From Leucobacter luti (GTDB lineage Bacteria; Actinomycetota; Actinomycetes; Actinomycetales; Microbacteriaceae): 64,000 nucleotides of DNA. The notes below the pieces were generated by a model. That model ran no database searches, was not told the origin of the DNA, and saw nothing but the letters and a program-made list of their open reading frames with translations. How positions within the stretch are numbered: position 1 is the stretch's first letter; each line of letters starts with the position of its first letter. Where the stretch lies: the NCBI RefSeq assembly GCF_019464495.1, contig NZ_CP080492.1:372001-436000 (forward strand), given 5' to 3'. The position numbers were made by a program, and so were the translations under genes. Positions 1 to 11,124 of this stretch are shown piece after piece.

Positions 1-1410
1 CCCGCCCTTGTGGAGCTGGCCCACGGAGTGCAGGTAGCGCGGCCCCCACCCGAGGGCGACCGGGACCCCAAGCGCTCGCGCAAGCGCATCGCGGAACACT
101 TCGAGCTCTGCAGCGTATGGACCGCTCGGATCCAAGTAGGCCTGGATCGCGAGGTACCCGTTGCGTGGGACCACGTCGCGGAGCGAGGTCATCAGCTCAA
201 CGGTGGTCTCAGGCGCCACCCCCGAGGGAGCAGCGAGAAGCTGGGCAGGTGCGTCATACAGGATCGGAGCACCGGTCTCTGACACCGGCTCGGAGTCTTG
301 TGAGAGCACGGCCCGCGCGGCAATCTTGGCGGATTCAACGTCTGGTTGATCAAAGGGGTCAATTCCGAGGAGATGACCCAGGACAGCCGTAGCCGTCTCC
401 CACAGGAGGAACTGTGCGCCAAGCGCGCCGCTCACCGTGAGTTCGCTCGGCCCGGGTGCAGCGGCAACAGCCGCGCTGGTTCCCAGCCGAACCCGCATGA
501 GGTTCGCGGGGTGCGCCACAAACTCGGGGGCCGAGTCTTGCAGCGCGATGGGGAGCACACCATGGCCAGCTTTGCCGGTCGATTCCGCGACAAGCTGCTC
601 GATCCAGGATCCCAGTCCCCAATCGGTTCCCGGCGCCTCCGCAATACCAAGCACGTAGCGGTCGGGCAGCCCCGCAGCGATCACCGCTGCGAGACGCAGC
701 GCAGGATTGTCCGCCGTGTCCGACGCCAACAGGGTGCGGACCCCACAGGCGTCCGCGAGGAGCTCGCGCACATCGGCGCCGGCGAGCGCAGTCGGGACCA
801 GACCAAATGCAGTCAGCGCAGAAAACCGTCCCCCAACGTCGGGATCGGCAAAGCAGACACGCTGCCCAGCAGACCTGGCATCTGCTTCGAGCTGCGATCC
901 GGGATCCGTCACGACGATGATTCGAGCCGCAGGATCAATGCCAGCCGCCGTAAACGCCGCAGCAAATGCCGCACGGTGGCTCAGCGTCTCGATCGTGCTG
1001 CCAGACTTCGAACTGACGACCACCAGTGTGCGTGAGAGATCTCCGCTCAGAGCGGCTGTCAGAAAGCTCGGGTGGGTCGAATCAATCACGGTGAGTGGGA
1101 CATTTGCCCAGCGGGCAATGACCTCTGGTGCGAGGCTCGATCCGCCCATCCCGCACAGCATGACCCGGTCGACACCCGCCGCGTGCAGTTCCGCGCGAAT
1201 GTGTTCGGCGCCCACAATCGCGGTCAGTGCGTTGGCCTCGAAATCCGTCCACCCCAGCCGCTCTTCAACGTTGGCGTCGGGCCCCCACAGGGTCGCATCG
1301 CGAGCGAAGAGTCGGCTCGCAACCCGAGTGTCGACAAGACGAGCCATGATGGCGTCGACCTGTGCGGTATCCGGGCCTGAATCGGCGCCGAAGCTGAGGG
1401 TGATCGACAC
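1..1410 (-). CDS. pgi: Glucose-6-phosphate isomerase, 3' end cut by window edge
   Basis: Interconverts glucose 6-phosphate and fructose 6-phosphate in the cytoplasm. Read from a GTG at 1408-1410, 470 codons are open to the left edge with no stop. The sugar-phosphate binding motifs are visible: GMGGSSLAPE near residues 87-96 and SSKSGSTIET near 133-142. The GTG overlaps the stop of the upstream transaldolase gene by one base (TAGTG), so the two are probably translationally coupled. It is the third gene of a tkt-tal-pgi operon; in related actinobacteria zwf and opcA often follow, which would lie outside the window. Family assignment is secure; the C-terminus is not seen. Confidence 0.93.
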   Translation of the reverse strand, partial: MSITLSFGADSGPDTAQVDAIMARLVDTRVASRLFARDATLWGPDANVEERLGWTDFEANALTAIVGAEHIRAELHAAGVDRVMLCGMGGSSLAPEVIARWANVPLTVIDSTHPSFLTAALSGDLSRTLVVVSSKSGSTIETLSHRAAFAAAFTAAGIDPAARIIVVTDPGSQLEADARSAGQRVCFADPDVGGRFSALTAFGLVPTALAGADVRELLADACGVRTLLASDTADNPALRLAAVIAAGLPDRYVLGIAEAPGTDWGLGSWIEQLVAESTGKAGHGVLPIALQDSAPEFVAHPANLMRVRLGTSAAVAAAPGPSELTVSGALGAQFLLWETATAVLGHLLGIDPFDQPDVESAKIAARAVLSQDSEPVSETGAPILYDAPAQLLAAPSGVAPETTVELMTSLRDVVPRNGYLAIQAYLDPSGPYAAELEVFRDALARALGVPVALGWGPRYLHSVGQLHKGG

Positions 1411-2522
1411 TACGCGCGCGCTCCCTCGAGGGCCTGCGCAACGGTCTCACAGAGCTCGGCCCAGGACGCGTCGAACTTCTCGAGGCCTTCACGCTCCAGC
1501 TGTGTCGTCACCTCGACATAGTCGATGCCCTGGCCGTCGATCTGGTTGAGGACCTGATTCGACTCGAGGAACTCCGACGAAATCGTATCGCCGCGAACCA
1601 CGCCGTGATCGGCAAACGCGCGCAGCGTGGCCTCGGGCATTGTGTTCACCACGTCTGCAGCGATCAGCTCGGAGACGTACAGCGTGTCGGGAAGCGCCGG
1701 GTTCTTCACACCCGTCGAGGCCCAGAGCGGACGCTGCGGGTTCGCGCCCAATTCGCGCAGATGGCGAGCCCGCTCGCTTCCGAACGCCTGCGTGTAGACC
1801 TCGTAGGCGAGACGAGCGTTCGCGACGCCTGCCTGGCCGGTGAGTGCCGCAGCTTCTGGAGTACCGACCGCGGTGAGGCGCGCATCAATTTCAGTATCAA
1901 CGCGAGAAACGAAGAACGAGGCAACCGAGTGGATTTGAGAAATATCGATCCCGGCGGCGCGTGCCTGCTCGAGCCCAGTCAAATATGCATTGATGACCTG
2001 GCGGTATCGCTCGAGGCTGAAGATGAGCGTCACATTCACACTGATACCTGCGGCAATCACCGCAGTAATCGCTTCGAGCCCCTCAACAGTGGCTGGAATC
2101 TTGATCATCGCGTTGGGGCGATTCACACGCTTCCAGAGGTCAATCGCTTGTGCGATCGTTCCGGCAGTGTCTCGTGCAAGACCGGGTTCAACCTCGATTG
2201 AAACCCGCCCGTCACGCCCACCCGACTCCGCATACACGTTCGCGAAGAGATCGCAGGCGTCCGCTACATCGGCTGTCGTGAGTTCGACGATCGTTGCCGC
2301 GGTATCGAGCCCGCGTGCCGCGCAAGCGGCGATTCGCTCTCCGTAGCCGATCCCACCGCCGATAGCACCGGCGAAGATCGTCGGATTCGTGGTGACCCCG
2401 ACGACGTCATGGCTCGCCTGCAACTCGGCGAGTTCACCGCTTTCAATGCGATTCCGCGAGAGGTCGTCGAGCCAGATACTCACGCCGGCACGGCTGAGCT
2501 CGGCGGTGGGGGTGGTGGTCAT
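1410..2522 (-). CDS. tal: Transaldolase
   Basis: Pentose-phosphate enzyme that moves a three-carbon dihydroxyacetone unit between sugar phosphates. The product is 370 residues, normal for the actinobacterial type. The Schiff-base lysine lies in [12 protein letters not shown] (Lys about 141), and the N-terminal [15 protein letters not shown] and TTNPTIF motifs are typical. The ATG at 2520-2522 is preceded by a clear GAGGAG ribosome site. It sits 48 bp after transketolase on the same strand and overlaps pgi by one base, so the three genes act as one carbon-metabolism operon. Confidence 0.96.
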   Translation of the reverse strand: MTTTPTAELSRAGVSIWLDDLSRNRIESGELAELQASHDVVGVTTNPTIFAGAIGGGIGYGERIAACAARGLDTAATIVELTTADVADACDLFANVYAESGGRDGRVSIEVEPGLARDTAGTIAQAIDLWKRVNRPNAMIKIPATVEGLEAITAVIAAGISVNVTLIFSLERYRQVINAYLTGLEQARAAGIDISQIHSVASFFVSRVDTEIDARLTAVGTPEAAALTGQAGVANARLAYEVYTQAFGSERARHLRELGANPQRPLWASTGVKNPALPDTLYVSELIAADVVNTMPEATLRAFADHGVVRGDTISSEFLESNQVLNQIDGQGIDYVEVTTQLEREGLEKFDASWAELCETVAQALEGARA

Positions 2523-2570
2523 AGGGAATGGCTCCTCTGCCTAGAAGTGGGGGACGGCGTGTCTCGTGAG

Positions 2571-4657
2571 CTACGCCGCGAGTGACTCGCGCGCAGCAGC
2601 GATGACGGCGTCTGTGGTGACACCGAACTCGCGGAACAGCGTCTCGAAGTCAGCTGAAGCGCCAAAGTGCTCGATCGACACGGAGCGTCCGCGATCGCCG
2701 ACGATACGATCCCAGCCGAGACTGAGACCGGCTTCGACGCTCACGCGCGCGGTCACCGCGGTGGGCAGCACGCTCTCGCGGTACTCAGCGGTCTGCTCGG
2801 CAAACCATTCGAGGCAGGGAGCGGAGACCACGCGTGCGCCAACGCCCTCGGCCGCCAGCTGCTCGCGCGCCGCAACGGCAAGCTGCACCTCAGAACCCGT
2901 GGCGATCAGCAGCACGTCAACGGAATCGGTGGGCGAGTCTGCAAGCACGTATGCGCCACGGCGCACGCCCTCGGCAGCCTGCTCGGCTGAGGCGAAATCG
3001 CCGCCGCGGGGGAGCACCGGCACGTTCTGGCGGGTCAGGGCAAGCCCCGCGGGGCCGCGGTGCGGGTCAGAATCTCGTGCCAGGCAATGGAAACTTCGTT
3101 CGCGTCGGCGGGGCGCACCACCGCGAGGTTCGGGATCGCGCGGAGCGTGGCAAGCTGCTCAATCGGCTGGTGCGTGGGCCCGTCCTCACCGAGTGCGACC
3201 GAGTCGTGCGTCCACACAAAGACACTCGGCACATTCATGAGCGCCGCGAGACGCACCGCCGGTCGCATGTAATCGCTGAAGATGAGGAACGTGCCGCCGT
3301 AGCTGCGCGTCTTCCCGTGCAACTGGATGCCATTCAGGATCGCTCCCATGGCGTGCTCACGAATCCCGAAGTGCAGCACGCGACCATACTGGTCTCCGGA
3401 CCAGCTCGAAGTCGAGTGGCCGGCGGGTACGAACGAGGGCACACCGGGGATTGTCGTGTTGTTCGATCCTGCGAGGTCGGCGGAGCCGCCCCAGAGTTCC
3501 GGCATGATCGGGCCGAGTGCCGCAAGCACCTTGCCGCTCGCAGAGCGAGTTGCCACACTCGCGCCAGGTTCAAAGGTGGGGAGCGCCTCGAGTGCGCCTG
3601 CGGGAAGCTCGCGCGCCTCCAGGCGGTCGAACAGTTCCTTACGCTCCGGGTTGGCGGCAGCCCAGGCGTCGAAGCTTTCCTGCCAGGCCGCACGCGTCTC
3701 GGCGCCTCGTGTGACGGCCTCACGTGTGTGCGCGATCACCTCGGGGGCAACGGCGAAGTGCTCAGCAGGGTCGAAGCCAAGCGCCTCTTTCAAGCCGGCG
3801 AGTTCTTCAGCGCCGAGCTTGGCGCCGTGGATCCCGCCGGTGTTCTGCTTCCCGGGGGAGGGCCATCCGATGATGGTCTTGAGAATGATGAGACTCGGCT
3901 TTGTTGACTCAGCCTGTGCCTCCGCGATGGCCCGGTTCAGCTCAGCGACGTCTTCGACGTAGTGACCGGTCTTCTTCCAGTCGACCTGGAGTACCTGCCA
4001 TCCGTAGGACTCGTAGCGCTTCGCCACGTCCTCGGAGAATGAAATGTCCGTGTCATCTTCAATCGAAATCTGATTGGAGTCGTAGATCGCGATCAGGTTG
4101 CCCAGCTCCTGGTGCCCCGCGAGCGAGGAGGCCTCACTCGTGACCCCCTCCTGCAGATCCCCGTCGCCCGCGACAACGTAGATGAAATGGTCAAACGGGC
4201 TCGTTCCCGGCGCCGCTGCCGGATCGAAGAGGCCGCGTTCGTAGCGGGCAGCGTAGGCAAAACCGACCGCGGAGGCGAGTCCCTGGCCCAGCGGTCCTGT
4301 CGTAATCTCAACGCCATCTGTGTGCCCGAATTCCGGGTGACCCGGGGTCTTCGAGCCCCAGGTGCGCAGTGCTTTCAGATCCTCGAGTTCGAGGCCGTAT
4401 CCGCCCAGGTAGAGCTGGACGTACTGCGTCAGGGAGGAATGGCCGACGGAGAGGATGAAACGGTCGCGGCCGACCCACGCGGAATCCGCGGGATCGTGGC
4501 GCATCACCTTCTGGTGCAACAGATACGAGACGGGGGCAAGGCTAATCGCCGTTCCCGGGTGGCCGTTACCGACCTTCTCGACGGCATCCGCCGCTAGCAC
4601 TCGAGCGGTATTCACCGCGAGATCATCGAGCTCGTTCCACTGCAGTTCGTTTCCCAA
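2571..4657 (-). CDS. tkt: Transketolase, with an apparent 1-bp frameshift
   Basis: Thiamine-diphosphate enzyme that transfers two-carbon units in the pentose-phosphate pathway. The N-terminal part (4657 down to 3035) has the ThDP motif region GDGDLQEG and the substrate motif [16 protein letters not shown]. The C-terminal part (from about 3050 down to 2571) continues in another frame from [17 protein letters not shown]. One extra G in the run at 3045-3048 would join them into a normal protein of about 695 residues. The TTG at 4655-4657 is chosen because GAAAGG lies six bases upstream and it gives the usual MGNELQW start; the ATG further up has no ribosome site. The break is probably a sequencing error because the enzyme is central. 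Confidence 0.9.
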
Positions 4658-4728
4658 GACTGACCTTTCGAAAGGGAAGAGAAGGGAACACCGCATGGCG
4701 ACCCCGGTTCAATCTTAGTCAGACGGGG

Positions 4729-4734
4729 TACCAT
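4729..4734 (+). promoter_or_regulatory. Putative -10 of a leaderless ctaB transcript
   Basis: TACCAT ends six bases before the GTG start of ctaB and no Shine-Dalgarno is present (gaccag only). This spacing would place the transcription start on the start codon. Inference from pattern only. Confidence 0.5.
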
Positions 4735-4740
4735 GACCAG

Positions 4741-5664
4741 GTGACATCGAGCCAACTTTCGACCAAGAATGACCGAAGCAGCCGTTCGTTCGGACGCACG
4801 ATCAAAAGTTACGTTGCGCTGACCAAGCCGCGCGTCATGGAATTGCTGCTGGTGGTCACCGTGCCTGCCATGATTCTCGCGCAGGGCGGCTTTCCGAGTG
4901 TGTGGCTCGTTCTCGCCACACTCCTGGGCGGCGCGATGAGCGCGGGCTCGGCAGGGGCGTTCAACTGCTACATCGATCGCGATATGGATCGCAAGATGAA
5001 GCGGACCTCGAACCGGCCGCTTGTGACCGGAGAAATCTCCGATCGCAATGCGCTGATTTTTTCCTGGGTGCTCGGCGTGCTCTCGGTCGGATGGCTCGCA
5101 GTCACGACGAATTGGCTCGCTGCCGCATTGTCGGCCGCGGCGATTTTCTTCTATGTCGTGATCTACACACTGGTGCTGAAGCGCCACAGCGAGCAGAACA
5201 TCATTTGGGGCGGGATCGCCGGGTGTTTCCCCGTCCTCATCGGATGGGCTGCCGTCACTGGCAGCCTCGACTGGCCCGCCTGGGTGTTCTTCCTGGTCAT
5301 TTTCCTGTGGACTCCAGCTCACTACTGGCCTTTGTCGATGCGCTATCGCGACGACTACGCTGCGGCCGGCGTGCCGATGCTCGGCGTCGTGCGCGGCCGC
5401 GCGACCGTCGGCCTGCAAGTCATCTTGTACGCGTGGGCCACCGTCGTATCAAGCCTGCTCTTGATCCCCGCCGCTGGGATCGGCTGGCTCTACACCGTCG
5501 TCGCGGTACTCTCAGGCGGCTACTTTATTCTCCAGGCGCACCGGCTCTACGGCAGCGCAATCCGAGGCGCCGAGGGCAAGCCGATGCAGGTGTTCCACGG
5601 CTCGATCACGTACCTGTCCGTGCTGTCCCTCGCGATCGCCATCGATCCGCTGCTGCCGTTCTAA
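4741..5664 (+). CDS. ctaB: Protoheme IX farnesyltransferase (heme O synthase)
   Basis: Integral membrane prenyltransferase that adds farnesyl diphosphate to heme B, giving heme O for cytochrome aa3 oxidase. The 307-residue product has about nine hydrophobic segments and the UbiA-family motif [20 protein letters not shown] near residues 78-97, plus the [17 protein letters not shown] loop. It is divergent from tkt, as in many actinobacteria, and faces ctaA tail to tail across a long hairpin. The GTG start lacks a ribosome site but follows a -10-like hexamer at the right spacing for leaderless translation. Confidence 0.95.
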   Translation: MTSSQLSTKNDRSSRSFGRTIKSYVALTKPRVMELLLVVTVPAMILAQGGFPSVWLVLATLLGGAMSAGSAGAFNCYIDRDMDRKMKRTSNRPLVTGEISDRNALIFSWVLGVLSVGWLAVTTNWLAAALSAAAIFFYVVIYTLVLKRHSEQNIIWGGIAGCFPVLIGWAAVTGSLDWPAWVFFLVIFLWTPAHYWPLSMRYRDDYAAAGVPMLGVVRGRATVGLQVILYAWATVVSSLLLIPAAGIGWLYTVVAVLSGGYFILQAHRLYGSAIRGAEGKPMQVFHGSITYLSVLSLAIAIDPLLPF

Positions 5665-5711
5665 TCTTCGGCGCCGGGGTGCGCACAAGCATGCCTCGGC
5701 CCGACCCCGGA

Positions 5712-5764
5712 AATGCCAGAGCCCTTCCGCGGATCAGTGCGATCTGCGGAAGGGCTCTGGCATT
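5712..5764. terminator. Bidirectional hairpin between ctaB and ctaA
   Basis: Perfect 19-bp inverted repeat, arms 5712-5730 and 5746-5764, around a 15-base loop whose ends can pair further with one G-U. It lies between convergent ctaB and ctaA. There is no T-run. Confidence 0.85.
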
Positions 5765-5779
5765 CAACGCGCTTTGCGC

Positions 5780-6724
5780 CTAGGCGCCTGAGGGGGCTTC
5801 CCCTGCGGCAGCGGGGCGCTTCAGCCGGAGCACGGTCACGGTCATTGTTGCTGCGGTCAATGAAGCAAGCACCATGTGCACGCCGACGAGCACTGGCGGG
5901 AGCCCGTGGCGCGCCTGATAGATCCCCACAATGATCTGGACGACGAGCACAGCGAGTAGCGCGATCACCCAGCGCAGCGGACGCAATTTGCCGACAGCGG
6001 CCCAACTCAGCAGGGCGAGCACGAGCGCAAGCGTGATGTATCCGGGCCACGCGTGCAGGTGGCTGAGCAGCGTTGCATCGATTCCGGCCCGGACGACGCT
6101 CTCGTCCCCGGAGTGCGGCCCATTCGCCGTGGTGATGACGCCAAGGATGATAACGATAGCCATCGCGAGCGTTGACACGTGCGTCAGTATGGCGAAACCC
6201 TTGGGCACTGCACGCACCCGGGCGCCGGCGGGTTCATACATGCGCACGAGGAAGGCTGCAGTAATACACACGATGATCAGCGACACTGTGTAGTGGAATC
6301 CCACCAGTGCTGCCGCGAGTTCCTCCCACACAATGACGCCACCCACGAACGCTTGAATGAGCACGAGCGCCAGCACGAGCAGGGAGATCACGAACAGGTC
6401 CCGGCGCTCGCGCCGGCGACGCCACACGAGCACCACAACGGCGATCGCGGCCAACAGCAGCGGCCCCGAGATCGTGCGGTTGCCAAACTCAATCAGCGCG
6501 TGATAGCTCGTCTCCTGAGTAGGGACCAGCGAGCCGGGCGTGCAGAGCGGCCACTCGGAACAGCCGAGACCAGAGCCGGTGAGCCGCACGGCCCCGCCAG
6601 TGGCGATGATGAGCACATTGAGAACGAACGAAGCCCACGCCGCAAACGGTAAGAACCGGGGGAGCCTCGTTCGGGCCTTCTCGGAGACGGTCGCGGGAAT
6701 TGTGCCGGGCACAGGGGACTCCAA
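5780..6724 (-). CDS. ctaA: Heme A synthase (COX15/CtaA family)
   Basis: Membrane enzyme that oxidises a methyl group of heme O to give heme A. The 314-residue protein has about eight membrane helices. Near the N-terminus it has TGGAVRLTGSGLGCSEWPLC, the conserved extracellular Cys pair loop. The start is read as TTG at 6722-6724, with GGGAG about eight bases upstream; an ATG four bases earlier is in another frame. Convergent with ctaB, so the two heme-modification steps are adjacent but on opposite strands. Function is secure; the exact start is less so. Confidence 0.93.
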   Translation of the reverse strand: MESPVPGTIPATVSEKARTRLPRFLPFAAWASFVLNVLIIATGGAVRLTGSGLGCSEWPLCTPGSLVPTQETSYHALIEFGNRTISGPLLLAAIAVVVLVWRRRRERRDLFVISLLVLALVLIQAFVGGVIVWEELAAALVGFHYTVSLIIVCITAAFLVRMYEPAGARVRAVPKGFAILTHVSTLAMAIVIILGVITTANGPHSGDESVVRAGIDATLLSHLHAWPGYITLALVLALLSWAAVGKLRPLRWVIALLAVLVVQIIVGIYQARHGLPPVLVGVHMVLASLTAATMTVTVLRLKRPAAAGEAPSGA

Positions 6725-6944
6725 TCATGCGAGCTCCCGGTGAAACACTCCGGTCTCGCCCGATTCGGAGCGAAAACCTGTAGACTCGGAAGCTGTGGTT
6801 TAGTGAGGCAACCTGATCGTCTGACGTTTCATCAGCGGCCGGGTGCGCCCGACGCCCAGACTACTGCACCACCGCAGGGAACCCTCCGAGAGTACGTATC
6901 GGCGATTGGTTCTCGGTTGCGAAGAAGAGGAAGAGGGAATGATC

Positions 6945-8363
6945 ATGCCTGAGGTACTGATCGACCGCCCCGAACTTGAAGGCCTCGGCCAATATGAGTT
7001 CGGCTGGCACGACAGCGACACAGCCGGTGAGACCGCCAAGCGTGGTCTGAGTGAGGATGTTGTGCGCAACATCTCCGCTCTCAAGAACGAACCCGAATGG
7101 ATGCTCGAGCGGCGCCTGAAAGCGCTCCAGATCTTCGGCCGCAAACCGATGCCCACCTGGGGTGCAGATCTGTCGGACATCGACTTCGACAACATCAAGT
7201 ACTTCGTCCGCTCCACTGAGAAGCAGGCGACCACCTGGGAAGAGCTTCCTGAGGAGATCAAGGAGACGTACGAGCGGCTCGGGATTCCCGAGGCAGAGCG
7301 TCAGCGTCTCGTTGCTGGCGTTGCGGCACAGTACGAGTCAGAGGTGGTGTACCACCAGATCCGTGAGGACCTGGAGGAGCAGGGCGTGCTCTTCTTGGAC
7401 ACCGATACCGCGCTTCGCGAGCACCCCGAGATCTTCCAGCAGTATTTCGGCACCGTCATCCCGTCAGGCGACAACAAGTTCGCCGCGCTCAACACGGCGG
7501 TCTGGTCCGGCGGTTCCTTCGTCTACGTCCCGAAGGGCGTCCACGTCGAGATCCCGCTGCAGGCCTACTTCCGGATTAACACCGAGAACATGGGCCAGTT
7601 CGAGCGAACGCTCATCATCGCTGACGAGGACAGCTACGTCCACTACATCGAGGGCTGCACCGCACCGATCTACAAGTCGGATTCGCTCCACTCGGCCGTC
7701 GTCGAGATCATCGTGAAGAAGAACGCTCGCGTGCGCTACACGACGATTCAGAACTGGTCGAACAACGTGTACAACCTCGTCACCAAGCGTGCGATCGCTG
7801 AAGAGGGCGCCACCATGGAGTGGGTCGATGGCAACATCGGCTCCAAGGTCACGATGAAGTACCCGTCGATCTACCTGACTGGCGAGCACGCCAAGGGCGA
7901 GACGCTCTCCGTCGCCTTCGCAGGCCCCGGTCAGCACCAGGACACTGGTGCGAAGATGATCCACCTCGCGCCGCACACGAAGTCCTCGATCCTCGCCAAG
8001 TCGATCGCCCGTGGCGGCGGCCGCAGTGGCTATCGCGGCGAGGTCCGTGTTGAGGCAAACGCCCATCACGCCGCCAACTCAGTGGTGTGTGACGCGCTCC
8101 TCGTTGACACGATTTCGCGCTCAGACACCTACCCGGCAATCGATATTCGCACCGATGATGCGACGCTTGCCCACGAGGCGACGGTCACCCGCGTGAGCGA
8201 AGAGCAGCTGTTCTATCTCATGAGCCGTGGCCTCTCGGAAGAGGAGTCGATGGCGATGATCGTCCGCGGCTTCATCGAGCCGATCGCTCGCGAACTCCCC
8301 ATGGAGTACGCGCTTGAACTGAACAAGCTCATCGAGATGAGCATGGAAGGATCCGTCGGTTAA
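6945..8363 (+). CDS. sufB: Fe-S cluster assembly protein SufB
   Basis: Core scaffold of the SufBCD complex, on which new Fe-S clusters are built using SufC ATPase energy. The product is 472 residues from the ATG at 6945, which has GAGGG seven bases upstream; the ATG at 6939 is too close to that site. The conserved C-terminal region [16 protein letters not shown] followed by the [19 protein letters not shown] block is clear. First gene of the operon, two bases before sufD. No SufR-type repressor is adjacent. A hexamer TAGACT at 6781-6786 is a possible -10, giving a leader of about 150 nt. Confidence 0.96.
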   Translation: MPEVLIDRPELEGLGQYEFGWHDSDTAGETAKRGLSEDVVRNISALKNEPEWMLERRLKALQIFGRKPMPTWGADLSDIDFDNIKYFVRSTEKQATTWEELPEEIKETYERLGIPEAERQRLVAGVAAQYESEVVYHQIREDLEEQGVLFLDTDTALREHPEIFQQYFGTVIPSGDNKFAALNTAVWSGGSFVYVPKGVHVEIPLQAYFRINTENMGQFERTLIIADEDSYVHYIEGCTAPIYKSDSLHSAVVEIIVKKNARVRYTTIQNWSNNVYNLVTKRAIAEEGATMEWVDGNIGSKVTMKYPSIYLTGEHAKGETLSVAFAGPGQHQDTGAKMIHLAPHTKSSILAKSIARGGGRSGYRGEVRVEANAHHAANSVVCDALLVDTISRSDTYPAIDIRTDDATLAHEATVTRVSEEQLFYLMSRGLSEEESMAMIVRGFIEPIARELPMEYALELNKLIEMSMEGSVG

Positions 8364-8365
8364 CG

Positions 8366-9574
8366 ATGACAACGCTTCAGACTGAACAGCACGGCGCGGA
8401 ATCTGCGGAGACCGCTCAGCACGGCCTCAAGGCTCACAGTGACGGCGACTGGGCGAACCTGGTTCCGGTACAGACTCGCTCTGATCGCCCGAAATCTGCG
8501 AGCATCGCCGATTTTCCCGAGGTTACTGGCCGCGAGGTGAACTGGAAGTACACACCAGTTGCCACAATCAAGTCGCTCATCTCGGGCGATCTCACCGATG
8601 GTACCTCGGCCCTCGAAATCTCCGAGGCTCCAGGAGTCGAGGTGTCCTCGGTTCCGATGGACTCTGAACTCGTGGGGCGTGGTGGCCTGCCGGAAGACCA
8701 GGCAGCTGCCAACGCGTGGGGCCAGATTGCTACCGCACAGCGAATCTTCCTCACAAGCGAGGAGCGTCAGACGATTGTTGTCAAGCGCACCTCGCTCAGC
8801 GAAACGCCTACGGCGGCGCACACGATCATTGAGGCGGCACCGCAGTCAGACACCGTCGTGATCCTCGAGAACACGGGCTCCGCGAACCTCACTGAGACGG
8901 TCGAGATCGTCGTTGGGGCGGGTGCAAACCTGAAGGTGGTCTCGATCCAGGAGTGGGACGAGAACGCAATCCATGTTGCGAGCCACAACGCCGTCGTCGC
9001 GCGCGACGGCAATCTGCAGCACATTGTGGTTTCCCTCGGCGGCAAAGTCGTGCGCGTGAACCCGTCGATCCATCTTGATGGACCGGGCGCAAACGGTGAG
9101 GCGTACGGCGCATACTTCGCGGACGCCGGCCAGCACCTCGAGCACCAGGTCTACATCGACCACAACGCCCCCAACACGCGCAGCCGGGTCGCCTACAAGG
9201 GCGCGCTGCAGGGCGAGGGTGCACACGCGGTATGGATCGGCGACGTCCTCATCCGCCGGGTCGCTGCTGGTACCGACAGCTACGAGGAGAACCGCAACCT
9301 GACCCTCACCGAGGGCACACGTGCAGACTCGATCCCAAACCTCGAAATTGAAACGGGTGACATTGCTGGTGCGGGGCACGCCTCCACCACTGGCCGCTTT
9401 GACGAAGAGCACATCTTCTATCTGCAGAGCCGCGGCATCTCTGAGGATGAGGCGCGCAAGCTTGTCGTGCGCGGCTTCCTCTTCGAGGTCATCCAGCGCA
9501 TCGGCAACGAGCAGATCGAGGAGCGTCTCCAGACCGCGATTGAAGCTGAGCTGTCGCAGAGCGTGCTTGCCTAA
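8366..9574 (+). CDS. sufD: Fe-S cluster assembly protein SufD
   Basis: Partner of SufB in the SufBC2D scaffold. The 402-residue product has the SufB/SufD core beta-helix region, with SRVAYKGALQGEGAHAVW near residues 272-289 and the HASTTGRFDEEHIFYLQSRG motif near the C-terminus. The ATG follows the sufB stop by two bases and its own stop overlaps the next start (TAATG), so translation is coupled along the operon. Confidence 0.95.
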   Translation: MTTLQTEQHGAESAETAQHGLKAHSDGDWANLVPVQTRSDRPKSASIADFPEVTGREVNWKYTPVATIKSLISGDLTDGTSALEISEAPGVEVSSVPMDSELVGRGGLPEDQAAANAWGQIATAQRIFLTSEERQTIVVKRTSLSETPTAAHTIIEAAPQSDTVVILENTGSANLTETVEIVVGAGANLKVVSIQEWDENAIHVASHNAVVARDGNLQHIVVSLGGKVVRVNPSIHLDGPGANGEAYGAYFADAGQHLEHQVYIDHNAPNTRSRVAYKGALQGEGAHAVWIGDVLIRRVAAGTDSYEENRNLTLTEGTRADSIPNLEIETGDIAGAGHASTTGRFDEEHIFYLQSRGISEDEARKLVVRGFLFEVIQRIGNEQIEERLQTAIEAELSQSVLA

Positions 9575-9902
9575 TGTCTCGAATGAAGGCGCTCGATCTG
9601 AGCGATCTTGTCCAAGACCAGGCGACACGTGTCGTCCTTGACGATGTACCGATGGCAGTTGTGCTCGACAGCGAGGGCAACGTCCACGCTATTGGCGACA
9701 CCTGCACGCACGGCGAAATCAGCCTCTCCGAGGGCTTCGTTGACGGTGACACGCTGGAGTGCTGGGCCCACGGCTCCGCATTCTCGCTGTGCACCGGCAA
9801 GCCGCTCAACCTTCCGGCCTACGAACCGGTACCCGTTTACGTCGTCGAAATCGAAGACGGCGTCGTATACATTGATCCCCACGTTACGAAAGAGATTGCC
9901 GT

Positions 9903-9906
<4 letters not shown>
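9574..9906 (+). CDS. Small Rieske-type ferredoxin within the SUF operon
   Basis: The 110-residue protein carries a Rieske [2Fe-2S] signature: a CTHG motif followed about 19 residues later by CWAHGSAF (Cys-x-His and Cys-x-x-His). It resembles the NirD/biphenyl-dioxygenase ferredoxin fold. It overlaps sufD at TAATG and sufC by four bases (ATGA), so it is made in step with the scaffold. A role as electron donor or cluster carrier during SUF assembly is inferred from position only. Such a gene is common in SUF operons of high-GC Gram-positives. Confidence 0.9.
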
Positions 9907-10661
<755 letters not shown>

Positions 10662-10665
10662 GGCG

Positions 10666-10671
10666 TAGGCT
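10666..10671 (+). promoter_or_regulatory. Putative internal -10 before sufT
   Basis: TAGGCT ends six bases before the sufT ATG inside the 16-bp sufC-sufT gap, with no Shine-Dalgarno. It could give a leaderless sufT message independent of the SUF operon promoter. Confidence 0.4.
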
Positions 10672-10677
10672 GGTCTT

Positions 10678-11028
10678 ATGAGCGAGGACGCAGTCACCAT
10701 TCCGCAGTCGATTGACCCGGATTTCCGTGAGCAGTCGCTTGAGGCACTCAAGAACGTCTCGGATCCGGAACTCGGCGTAAACATCGTCGATCTCGGCTTG
10801 ATTTACGATCTTGCCTTCGACGAGGAGCACGACGCGCTCGTGATCAGCATGACGCTGACGAGCGCGGGCTGCCCGCTCACCGATGTGATCGAGAACGACA
10901 TCGCTGAGGCGCTTGATGGTCTTGTCACTGCCTTCCGCATCAACTGGGTGTGGATGCCGCCGTGGACGCCTGAGCGAATTACCGATGATGGCCGGGATAT
11001 GATGAGAGCTTTGGGTTTCTCAATCTAA
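10678..11028 (+). CDS. sufT: SufT/DUF59 metal-sulfur cluster biosynthesis factor
   Basis: MIP18/DUF59-family protein of 116 residues, thought to help maturation or delivery of Fe-S clusters. The family motif TSAGCPLTDVIENDI holds the conserved cysteine, and the C-terminal WTPERITDDGRDMMRALGF is typical. Last gene of the SUF operon, 16 bp after sufC and followed by a strong hairpin. The short gap contains a -10-like hexamer that may drive separate expression. Confidence 0.92.
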   Translation: MSEDAVTIPQSIDPDFREQSLEALKNVSDPELGVNIVDLGLIYDLAFDEEHDALVISMTLTSAGCPLTDVIENDIAEALDGLVTAFRINWVWMPPWTPERITDDGRDMMRALGFSI

Positions 11029-11044
11029 CCCAGCAACACCACGA

Positions 11045-11080
11045 TTCGGCCCGGGGCGCGATTTCTCGCCCCGGGCCGAA
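11045..11080 (+). terminator. SUF operon terminator hairpin
   Basis: Perfect 14-bp G/C-rich inverted repeat (arms 11045-11058 and 11067-11080, 8-base loop) starting 16 bp after the sufT stop. No T-run follows. Confidence 0.85.
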
Positions 11081-11124
11081 GCGCGTACTGAATCTGGTAC
11101 GCACCGAATACAGAAGAAGGACCC

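Noticed and set aside
3019-3060. Programmed ribosomal frameshift in tkt
   Set aside because: No slippery heptamer and no precedent for transketolase; three other genes show the same kind of G-run loss, so an assembly error is simpler.
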